Assembly: GCA_009767595.1 (NCBI GenBank)
Contig: VSDK01018228.1
Coordinates: forward strand, 72,259 to 136,258
Origin: Symbiodinium kawagutii
Taxonomy: Eukaryota > Sar > Dinophyceae > Suessiales > Symbiodiniaceae
Direction: 5' to 3'
Length of the DNA: 64,000 nt
In this document: positions 53,458 through 64,000 of the stretch, piece after piece
How positions within the stretch are numbered: position 1 is the stretch's first letter
Layout: every line of letters starts with the position of its first letter
Notes under the pieces: model-generated
Told to the model about the DNA's origin: nothing
What the model saw: the letters and a program-made list of their open reading frames with translations, nothing else
Database searches by the model: none
Translations under genes and position numbers: made by a program

Positions 53458-55080
53458 GACGTCGAAAGAAAGGCTTTGAAACGAGCGGAAGTTTGTGTCA
53501 AAAGCACACCGTGTGATGTGGCAGCCTCGGACACGACTCCTGAGCCCAAATACCACGCACCAAGTTTGCAGCTGCAGAGCAATACATCCGATGTGGTCCG
53601 CAGGCCCCTCAAAAGTCAAGGAACATGGGTGGGTTGACCTCAACTCATTGATGGCAACCCTTTCCCAACACACAACATACAACAGGTCTTGGAACGACAA
53701 CTTGGGTGGCCAAACACTGCCGAGCAAAATTAGTTGAGCCAATGGAATTTGGAGTCGTTCCCGTCATCATCACAGTGCTTCCAAGTTCCAAGCCTTGATC
53801 AACCTGCGGTCAACCTGCTGATCAACAAACCCCATCGAGGGAACCACATCTCCAGCCGAGCAATTTATAGATTTCAACTGCCGTGTTGAAGCCATGAACC
53901 ATGGTAACATGACGATCAATCGGTTGCTGTGGGTCAGTGCCCTGTATGTAACTAGTCTACCTGTTGGGATGTTCATCTACACCCTTTCTGGATTTTTTCC
54001 GTGCGAAGCCGTTGACCCATGAAAATCCTCGGTCTCTCCTGATCGATTCGGTGCGATAAAGGCCCAAAGCCGGTGCCGGACTGAGCAGGGTTGGACCTCA
54101 GTGTTCAGTGATGGCTACAAGGCCCGTAGGAGATGCAGGGTTGGTGATTCATAGTGGTTAGGTGATGGTGTGGTGAACCACTATGGTTGATCAATGGTTG
54201 ATAAACGTTGATGATCGTTAGATTCATACTTGATGGTTGATTGATGGTTGTTGATGATCAATCTTGATTGATCATAATGATTGATCGCCAATGGATGAAT
54301 GGCTAATGGATGGTTATTAACAATTGTAATGATGCATTGATCATCCTCGATAGAGGTTGATGACGATCAATACTGAAAATTGCTCATAAACAATGGTTGA
54401 CGATGGTTTATGAATACTGTTGAGTTGATCGTTCTATCCTAGTCAATATGAATGATTCTTACAATGGTCTAGTGCAAAATAGTTGAGAACAGCCAAGAAT
54501 GGTCAGTGGTTGATATTGACTAAGAAATGTTATGAATGACATGGTTGATTATTGATGATGAATCAACAGCGAGAATCGTTCTTAACTATGAATGGTTGAC
54601 AATGGTTCATTGACAGTGCTTAGCTGATTGTCAACCATGGTTCACAATGGTTGATAAAGTTTAAGAGCGATTAATAGTGGTTGATCATGGTTAACTGTGG
54701 TTCGTGCTATGGCTAGGAAACAACCGGTTTATTATGATAACAATCAAACCAACACTCCAATAAGATGGAAATAATAGGGATTCATACTACAAAATTCCGA
54801 AGCACATCTAAACAAAAACAAAAAAAAACGACAACAGGATCGCCAAAGTCGCAAAATGCGAAGTCTGCCAAGACTGGCACAAAAAAAAGATTTATGACAA
54901 CGAGATGCTAATTTCAAGAACAAACTCTGTTGTTAAGCCATGGAAAATGGGGATTCAAGCAGCAGAAACTATCCGAACATTCGCAGTGAGCAGGGCAGAT
55001 GGGTTGGTACCCCCCGAACTTCATTGTCTGAAGACCGAAAAAAGAGTGCTTACTGGCACCAGCGCTGCGTGTGCTTTACC

Positions 55081-56038
55081 AACATGTTGGGTTTACCGGG
55101 GGGGTTTGCCCCGCTTTTCATCAGGTTTTTGAGATCAACTTGCATGTGTGTCCGCAGCCGTTTGTTGTTGGTGTAATGGCATGTTGTTTTTCCTATGGTT
55201 TTTACAATAGAAAGTGATGGTTTTTTCAACAGTGAAGTCAATGATCACGGATGAACCTGGAGCACAACAGTTGTTCACTTGTGCAATTTCTGACACGATT
55301 TTTCGCCAAATTTGGCGGAAAATTTGATCATGTATTGGTTTTTACAATACATCGTGTTGTTCAAAAAAGTAATTTTGAGGTTTGAAGTAGAAGCACAGCA
55401 ATACAGCTTCTTTTGCTGACTTCAGCACACCACGGCCATGAACCCGTTGTGGCTCTCTCTGAGTCTCTGTGTGCTGCTGCGACTGTGTGGTGTCCAACGT
55501 AGCATCAAGTCCGTGTGCAAGTGCAACCGAACGTTAACATGCCCCACCCCACCCCACCCCCGTGCCCCAACGTAGCATCAAGTGCGTGTGCAAGTGCAAC
55601 CGAACGTTAACATGCCCCACCCCACCCCACCCCCGTGCCCCAACGTAGCATCAAGTGCGTGTGCAAGTGCAACCGAACGTTAACATGCCCCACCCCACCC
55701 CAACCCCGTGCCCCAACGTAGCATCAAGTGCGTGTGCAAGTGCAACCGAACGTTAACATGCCCCACCCCACCCCAACCCCGTGCCCCAACGTAGCATCAA
55801 GTGCGTGTGCAAGTGCAACCGAACGTTAACATGCCCCACCCCACCCCAACCCCGTGCCCCAACGTAGCATCAAGTGCGTGTGCAAGTGCAACCGAACGTT
55901 AACCCCACCCCCGTGCCCCAACGTAGCATCAAGTCCGTGTGCAAGTGCAACCGAACGTTAACATGCCCCACCCCACCCCACCCCACCCCATCCGCGTATG
56001 AAAAGCGGGGCAAACCCCCCCGGTAGACCCAACATGTT
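55081..56038. mobile_element. element framed by 38-bp inverted repeats with an internal tandem array
   Basis: AACATGTTGGGTTTACCGGG and onward (55081-55118) is repeated inverted at 56001-56038. Inside is the 73-bp tandem array. No coding frame of note. It could be a non-autonomous transposon whose core amplified. Confidence 0.55.
55496..55995 (+). repeat. 73-bp tandem repeat, seven units
   Basis: Unit starts AACGTAGCATCAAGTGCGTG and ends in CCCCACCCCA tracts. Starts at 55496, 55569, 55642, 55715, 55788, 55861 and 55920; the sixth unit is shortened to 59 bp. Confidence 0.93.
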
Positions 56039-56384
56039 GTATGAGCATTTCTTCTACATAAAATCAATGGAATGCGCAGGAAAAAGGATATCAAATGGAT
56101 CCGGACAGCCAAAAAATGATCAACATCCAATCAAAGGAATGCCCCCCCTGGAAACCCTTTCTTTGATCTTCAAAATGTGCCCAGAAAATGATGAAATATC
56201 TTGGTCACTCTTCTTGCCAGCGGCCCAATCCCCATGGCCCTTTCAGTGACCTACCTTTTTTGCAGCTTTTTCTGATGGTTTTTGTCCGTGGGCACAACGA
56301 GTTGGAAGTTTCAGGTCAGCCCTAGCCATGGCTTTTAGTACTTTGAGGTTGTATTAGTGAGTAGCAATGGTTATTGGTTAATAG

Positions 56385-56495
56385 TGGATTTCTCAAAATA
56401 GGAACCCCAAAAAATTAAGTGGTTTGTTGCTAATCGTGATTATTGAAGGATTTGGGGATCCCCTATCGAACCCAAAAATCGGTTCCTGAGAACGA
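56385..56495. mobile_element. inverted-repeat element, copy C, diverged
   Basis: Left arm GGATTTCTCAAAATAGGAAC; the right arm is interrupted (CCCTATCGAACCC ... CCTGAGAACG). Confidence 0.4.
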
Positions 56496-58831
56496 ACTGC
56501 CTACTCAATATACACTTTCGGATGCTATGCAGAGATAGAACCAAGCACAGGCTAGGAATCAATTCAACAATTCGCCCCGTCTATACTGGCGTTCACCTTG
56601 AACTACATTCTATGCATGTGCCAACAAGGCTTCATCTTGTAGGTATCCATCAAAACCAGCGACCAACATGATTTCCGCAAGGAAGATATGGGTCCCGAAA
56701 TACGCGCCGAACATCCTCCATTTCGATCGCAACCAATGATCTTGACGCTCATTTGAGGACCTATATTGACCAGCAACATAAATGAGCTCTTTGTTCCTGG
56801 TCCTGTCGTAAAACATAAGCCCATATTACTTCAACGAGCGCCCAAAGCCATGCCCTCCCCAGTTGGGTCATAGCTCAGTTGCGCCAAGGGAAACGCCATA
56901 CTGGGCTTCTGCGCTCCACTTCAAACAGCTTGGGATCGATGCCGGGAACCTCCCGCGGTGCATGGCCAAGGTGCCATCGCAGCGATGTGACCATGTGGCG
57001 GAAGATTTTGGATGATCAAAGCTGGGGGTTCTTAGCAAAGGCGGCTGAAGTAAATCATGATCAAAGCTAGTTTCTCGCCAATTCTCGGCTTGTTGTGTTT
57101 GAATGATCGGTTGAGTGGCAAGAAATCAGCTTGTTTTACCACAAAGCTACCACTGTCTGGCTAGTGGTGAATTACCCCAAATGCGCTTTCCATGATATGG
57201 TTACTGGTTACTCAAGAAAGATTCTGATGATGGGTTCAAGAAGTAACAAGAAGCAACAATGGTCGACCTTTAATACACCCCCACTGGTTGTACTTGATCA
57301 AGAGCTGGTGTGTCACCATCAACTGCAGATATGGATCTCCCTCTACCATACGCACTGCGTTGTTAATGGCACAACTTTCGTATATACCTGGCTATTAGTC
57401 ACCGATGCTAGTCGCAAATACCTAAAAGGATTCATCACCAGTGATTTTGATTGGATGCCTGGTCATTTACACGGTTGGATCAGTCAATCATTCCGATCAT
57501 AGTGGTGAATCGTGTCCAGCAACCGAACTCGGGATCTCTATGACCATGCTTTTGGGGCCAAGGCCAAGGTACACCATGGATGGAACACCCCAAGTGGCGG
57601 CAGCCATGGTCGTTTTGGGTTTCAGGCTCCATGTTCACTTTACCCGATTTAAAGCTCTATCCTGCTCTTCAAGTCATCCGTGCCTTTCTCCAAATGAAAA
57701 ACCCACTTGGGCTCTTCGCTTCAATGATCCGCTCGCGACATAAACTCGATGATTACCGTTAGCGACGTTGATGAGGCCGGTGCTTGACGTGGCAGGCTGT
57801 TAGTTGAAACATGATGCCACTAATATCCCAAAGATGCACAAATGGTGGAAAATTGGGAAATCTTCATCTCACTTTGGTGATGGTCCATAGATCAACATTT
57901 ACTGCACTCGATTTTACCAGCTATGGGAAGGTTTATTAAGAGCCGGATCTCCACCATCAACCATTGCTAATCAGCTGGCCATTTCCCAAGACTATTTACC
58001 AACATTGTACAGCCATCACGAAGCATCGTTGACCAACGCGAACCATACGGAAGCTTAACCAACATGAACCATCACTATGCATCATTAGCAAATAAAGGCC
58101 CACAAACAGTTACAACCCCCCGTGTTGAGCTCAAGATGTGATGGTCAAGATATGTGCAAGCACCATTGCGCGCTCCTAGCCCACAGAATGCCTTGCCTTT
58201 TCCCGAAGCCAGCTGGGCAGGTACAAACCATCCTGCCACGATGGAACGATAGGATCTTTGGCGATGAATGTGTGCTATGGGATTGATCCAAATGCTAACT
58301 AGGTGGATTTTTCTTATTGGATTCACGATATTCAGTCGGTAGCCACAGCCAGCCATCGGATTCCGTGAATGGCGGTCTTGCTGAGGCCTTGTCATATCCA
58401 CGAGAATAAGGTTTCGCGAGGACGCTTCAAGGCAATGAATACTTCTACAAGTGTGGTTCGCCGAGGAAAAACCGTGACACTACCACGTATGTGAAACTTT
58501 CTACTTGAACCCTATTACAACTATAGGGATACAACCAGCAACAGAACGGTGAAACTGCCAGCTATGTTTACCACCCCAGAAGCGTGCTCCACCAGCCTCT
58601 TGCGCGGTGGAAGGAAGCTCCACCTTCCAGTAAGGCGGTTTGTAGACCACCAACCTCAAGGCTCGAGGCTCAAAAGAACTTGATAGGAACTGTACAGTGC
58701 TGGTGGTGGCCCGTAGCCTGTGATGAAAGATATTTCTTCATGAAAATGGTCGGTGGATTCTCAAACGAGATGCTTGTTTGGGTACGTGTCATGATCATGT
58801 GTCCGTGTATGCAAAGCACATGTCCAAACAT

Positions 58832-58928
58832 CAGGTGGTTTCTCCAAATAGGGGGCCCCAACAATGGTTGGATTGTTAATAAACAATGATTAATCTAAGA
58901 TGATTTGGGGCCCTAAAACCACCATCTG
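58832..58928. mobile_element. inverted-repeat element, copy D
   Basis: CAGGTGGTTTCTCCAAATAG and GGGGCCCCA at the left; TGGGGCCCTAAAACCACCAT at the right. Core similar to copy A (ATGGTTGG ... AATGATT). Confidence 0.5.
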
Positions 58929-60540
58929 TGCATGTCTTGCAGCTTGTTGTCCTGCCAAGAACAACAAGTCTTTCCGTAGAGCAGCTCCCAAAATAGGCTG
59001 GGCATGGCTAACCAAGCCAGGCAGCAGCATCAACTCAAGCCTTGTCAAACTTTGAACCCACCATCATTAAGATGGATTCACATAAAATAGTGAGATAAGT
59101 TTGATTTCCATATCAAACCATTCTTCTAATTATTTGATGAAAAAGCTTAGAACAATTACAATGGTTGACCACTAGATCAACTCTCAACCGACGATCAGAA
59201 TTAGCCATTAGAACAACCAGCAGAAATAACCATCAGAATGAAGCATCAGAAGTAACCATCAAAAGTAACCATCGGAATCAACCATGGATAAACTGTAAAT
59301 TAGCCATCCATCGATGGGTTACAACATGTACTGTATATTATTAAAGTATCCAACCATGGGAAGCCCATCGATAATTCCAAAATAAACCCTTCGAATCTCG
59401 CCGATCCGAGGGTATGTCAGCATCCACTTCGCCCATGAGGTTCCCCACACTTGGTCCAAGTCCATCATGACTTCCGGCCTCACGGATAGGACGGAATGCG
59501 TATTTGATTGGTGCTTAATGTGCTTAGTTACAGGTCAATTGATACTTAGTTGAAGGCTTGCCGATGGTCAATTGTTGATTGCTAGTGACTTCATCGAAAC
59601 TTTGATAGTTAATGTCTGGTCATCTGATGCTTAATTTGATGATGAATTTATGGTCACATTGATGGTTCATTGAAGGTTGATGTGATGGTTAGTTGATGGT
59701 CAAATTGATGATTATTAACGTGGGTCATGGTTGGTGAAGCATCGTCAAACAACTTGGTGAAGCATCCCATTCAGGAGTTGAGCTCAGCCTCAACGGCGGT
59801 GAATGGGATACAAATTGGACGTTCGATAGGTTGATGGATACATGTAACGGAGTCACCAGCTGTTCATTCAGAAGTGGTGTAGCACTGGTAACCAACCAAG
59901 GTGAAGATCAACTGGTTTCAACTGTGAATCACTACCAGTTGGAGCACCTTGGTTCGGTCACCAGTTGTATGGTGTATTTTAGTCCAGCAACTAGTCATCA
60001 CCTATATTGTTAGAAAACTACAGCTGTTCTATAACTGGTCATGAATTTTCGAGTTCCAAACCAGCTGCGGTGCTCCAACCGAAAATTGACCGTCCAAGCA
60101 CATGGCCCAAAGGTGCTGCAACTCGTTGAAAGCATCAATCGCGGCTGGTCATCATCGTTTCGCTTGAAAATAACTTGTGTGATTTGATGGATTGAATTCA
60201 TGGGATTGGTGACTAGGTAACTCTTGGTCAAGATGATTATTCATATGGTCAATATGGTTTGGCAATGGCGGGTGATATGGTTTATATGGGTAATTTTTTC
60301 AAGAGCTTCTTAAGAGCTTCAAATACGAAGAACTTGATTAACAGCTGGATCTGAGTGGCTTAGCGGCCTACTTTGCTGGAAAATCCTGTCACCCAACGGC
60401 ACCTGCACTCGGCCCCCGGACAGGTGAGTGCCACCGGAGCCGCCCTTCGGTCGGGACTTCTCCACCCATGTGACGCCACGGCTCGAAGCAACGCTGGAAG
60501 CCTCGCAGAGGGCGCCCCGATCGACTCACGGCGCTTGAGG

Positions 60541-60641
60541 GTTGATGGTGGTGGCTCGCCTTCAGGGTTGATGGTGGTTGCTGGGACTAAAAATGTTGGT
60601 GGTGAGCCAATCAACCCTGAAGGCGAGCCACCACCATCAAC
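60541..60641. repeat. perfect 32-bp inverted repeat with 37-nt loop
   Basis: GTTGATGGTGGTGGCTCGCC and onward at 60541-60572; its exact complement is at 60610-60641. Confidence 0.9.
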
Positions 60642-63600
60642 TAGCCTTGTATCCAACAGCTATATGATGTTGATGGGACTTCAGGCTATCTTGATTTGAT
60701 GTTGGTCAGGCTTGGATCCAACAGCTATATCATGGAACTGTGCTGCAACAGGTCTCAGGTTGGCCAACCGCCATGTTGGAGATTGGGGTGACCGACCACG
60801 AACCAATCAAGAGCGGAGCTCGGAGAAATATGACAGGCCATCCTGGCAGCTTCATGCAACATGGGATGACCAGCAGCTTCACATGCTTATGATGGTTGAT
60901 AAGGGAAGATGATGGTCTATAATGATTATATAACAACCACCTGAAGGCTTTTGATCGATCATGCTCATACAGACTACAGTAAATCTCAATACGTTAACGA
61001 GGCATGGCTTTATTGTGGTCGGTTTGAGACCTCAGATCACCCTGTAAGGCAATGACGAATTGGGGCGAAGCTTGCCATGCTGGAACAGGGCCTAGCAAGA
61101 AAAATGTGGTCGACAATGGTCCGGAAGGATGGTTAGTCATGGTAGTAGCCGTTTCATTCGATCATATGCACAAAGTTTCGAGACCCTTCTGCCCGAACTC
61201 TCTGTGCCGCCGATGAACCAGTGAACACTGACTGGTACCATGAGTCATGGCCAACCATAACGGATGACAATTGACAATCATCAACTGTTCACAAAAAGAA
61301 AAAGGTTTACAGGGAAGATCAATTGGCATCTCAATTTGTGACGTTTGTTCCTTGCGTAGGACCTACACTCACATCCCCGAGCACCTTATTCTCAGCTTGC
61401 CGATGAGCAGGCCTGCGCAACTGCAGGACCATGTTTGATGGTGGTTGAGAAGCCCTCATAAAAAAGTTTCATCATTGACATATGTCTGGTGATCAGCCTT
61501 CAAATGTTCTTATTAACCAACAATTGCTCCCACGTATTTTGTAATGGTATTTTGTGATGGTTGCTATTGATGAACCATGGTCAAAAGTCTTGAATCATTC
61601 AATGATTAGGTGGGGTTATGATTTCCACTAACAATCAGCTCATCATAGTTGGGCTCCCAATGTGATCATGTACATAGTGTATGTGTATGTGATTCATGTT
61701 TACTAGCTGTGGCATGCATATTACCTTGTCAAATTCCAAAAAAAAATTGGACCAGTGCCATCACAAGAAAGAATCCAGTGGCTTATGATGAAGTTCCCGT
61801 GGAGCAACCCCGGGTCTTGGAAGACCATCACCACCTCGTTGAGGGAAGGCACCGTACCCCGTTCATCATCTTTGACGTTGGGAGCATTTGAATCTGCGAC
61901 CCTTGTCCACTGTTCGGCCAATGGCTGCATCCTGAAGTCCACGGATTCTTGTCATACATCTAGCTATAAACCAAAGACTGAAACCCACAACATCACAGCC
62001 AACCGTTGTTAGCTATTGATGTTTATCTAATCCTATCATCAACGATGGTCAATGTATATAACAATGGTATATCCCACAAACTACAAACCAAATCGCATCT
62101 ACCACAACCCGGTCATTAAAAGCTTTCGTCTTGCGGTTTTGATCCTTACCATGGTGATAACCAAAGTTGTTTTACCACGTAGCCACCATCCGCCCGTTCC
62201 TGGCGGCTAATCAATCATTAACCCCTGTATCTCTTGGGTTAGTATCCACCGAACCATCAACCATTGCCGGTCACCAGGAACTCCCACCCATGGCAAACCA
62301 CCTCGACACTAGCGCCTTTGGCGCTGGGTACCTAAGCGAAGTCTGCAAGTCACACACTGGTCGACAAGTATTCGCAACGAAAATCAAAATCACAAAAACA
62401 CACACATTTTGCACATGCATGCGGACGTACACAAGTGTCCAGTAAGCCTACATGTTCACAGAAATGTTCGTGTATAGATATCAACATGGGTACTGTCCAA
62501 AAAAATGATTGATTTTTGTTTTTTTCAATTTCTCATGTACTCAGTTCTTGCTATATTGGTTGATTTATGTATATGATACGCTCCACAAAACCCACCAGTT
62601 TGACAGAGTTGATGTGACTAGGCACATGAAGCCATTGCCTGCAAAGAGACATTGCAGCACCAAAAGGCCACACAACACAACGGCATGACAGAATCCTGTG
62701 CGCTGGACGGACCACTACGAGCCAGACATTGATGCACCAATGGGCCAATCATCCAACTTCGTCCCGTCCACACGCGCGTCGACCCAGCACAAACGACGAT
62801 TGTTCTTGCCCCGCGCTTTCCACTTGGAGCAAACCCTTGGCTCCAGCACATCCGATCCAGCTCAATACCCTGGATCAGTCCGCCTGCTAGACACATACCC
62901 GACAAACATGCGAAACAAAAGCATCTATGGCATTTGTTCAATTGCACCACGGATGGTCCAAGAAAAAAGAGAAGCATAGTTACCTAGTGCTAGTGGTTGT
63001 CATCTGCAAATCAGGACGCTACCTGTCTTATGTTAGCGACCTTGTTATTGTGATCGATGAAATGATGAGATCTGGAGAATGAGAAAAACATGGGACGAAA
63101 AAAAATCAGAACAGAAAAAAGGAGGTAGGATGAACAAGGGAAACGGAGAGAAGTGACGAAATTCTCGACTAATGGCCACTACACGCGCGTTATTTTTACA
63201 CTTGTGACCGCCCTGCATCCCCACTATAATAAATTCCTCATCTGAAACATATTCCCACACATCGGGCACCCTCGCGCAAATTTCGTGGCTCCGCAGTTTC
63301 GGAAACACGCAACACCCCCCTCCTTGCCCTTCCTTCTCGCCCCCCTTCCATCCCATTCCTCCTCTCATGTTACTAATACAACCACCAGAAAGTCGTGACA
63401 AGGGAAGTCCACGTTCTTCTGCAACCAAAGCGGCGTCATGGAACCGAGGCTGAACCACAATATTAGTGCGAAAATTGGTTGCGGAAACATTGAAATCTTG
63501 GGCGTATAGACTATTAAGTGTCAAGGCAGTGTCCACAGGAAAGACTAAACTGACTAAACGGACGCCGTTGCCACGATAACGACGAGAAGAAAGCGGGGCC

Positions 63601-63916
63601 CTAGGGCCTAAAAATTAGCCACCAAGCATTGGGCACCTGTGACGGCGAAACCCCCTTCCGTTGAACCAGCTCCGCCATCTCCCTGTGGTAAACAAGTGGT
63701 GGCCCCACTGGGTCTTCACACGATGAAGCGCGACCGGCAGCCTGTAGGATGCAAGGAAACCATGGTAAACTCGTTGGTCAACCGATGATCAAAGAGAAAG
63801 AATGCAGAAATCCACTGGCTTTCTGCGAAGCACAGATCACCATGGTTGATGACGGTTGTATAACCAATCGAGAAATGATGGTTGATCATGGTCAACAAGT
63901 GTCAATAATGGCAAAA

Positions 63917-63922
63917 AATAGT

Positions 63923-63955
<33 letters not shown>

Positions 63956-64000
63956 CGATGACGATGACGATGACCATGACGATGACGATGACGATGACGA
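63917..64000. repeat. GATGAT/GACGAT microsatellite, runs off the window
   Basis: GAT units changing into GACGAT units to the end of the window. Confidence 0.95.

Larger units (their letters stand above)
53458..64000. other. host DNA upstream of alpha-tubulin, no gene recognised
   Basis: Short frames only, apart from repeats listed separately. Minus-strand 56603-56816 has a continuous frame (YDRTRNKELIYVAGQYRSS) and 62728-62835 a basic one, but I cannot tie either to a family. Confidence 0.45.

Overview
The window is protist nuclear DNA, most likely from a dinoflagellate, carrying one nearly complete integrated DNA virus. The host inference rests on an alpha-tubulin gene that I could assemble exon by exon on the minus strand (14 exons, 53457 down to 14112, 1362 nt, 453 residues plus stop). 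Its introns begin with a mixture of GT, GC and GA, and all of them end in AG followed by G. That splice-site pattern is known from dinoflagellates. A second spliced gene, an RluA-type pseudouridine synthase, lies downstream on the same strand (partial, about 12438 to 7424).

Positions 18894-40807 (21914 bp) are an AT-rich, gene-dense provirus of the Polinton-like virus (PLV) class. It has 283-bp terminal inverted repeats and a 5-bp target duplication (TTTAA). Gene content: retroviral-type (rve) integrase, a family-B-polymerase-like/SF1 helicase fusion, double-jelly-roll major capsid protein, penton-like minor capsid protein, A32/FtsK-type packaging ATPase, lipase-like protein, a fibre with an S74 chaperone tail, two GIY-YIG nucleases, an HNH protein, a degenerate DNA methyltransferase and several small unknowns. 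Genes run mainly leftward in the left two thirds and mainly rightward in the right third.

The layout is nested. The virus sits inside an already decayed transposase-like gene (minus strand, halves at 40808-41504 and about 18430-18893), and that sits inside intron 12 of alpha-tubulin (15256-42015). Removing the virus and one TTTAA copy rejoins the transposase reading frame exactly. Three long viral genes (polymerase-helicase, capsid, fibre) each carry a frameshift, although the terminal repeats look identical. This is either a young insertion that is already decaying or one with uncorrected indels.

The viral genes fall into two apparent promoter classes. ATTATCTTATA occurs just upstream of the integrase and small end genes, and AATCTAAATTAA occurs upstream of capsid-type genes. 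Strong AT-rich hairpins sit at many gene ends, and a GC-rich palindromic repeat occurs at three places, twice inside reading frames.

Outside these genes the host DNA is mostly repetitive and has no gene I can name: ATG/GAT microsatellites, a dispersed roughly 95-bp inverted-repeat element (four copies), a 12-bp plus 40-bp composite satellite with a 17-N gap (47.1-48.4 kb), a 73-bp tandem repeat framed by 38-bp inverted repeats (55.08-56.04 kb), and a 32-bp perfect palindrome at 60.5 kb.
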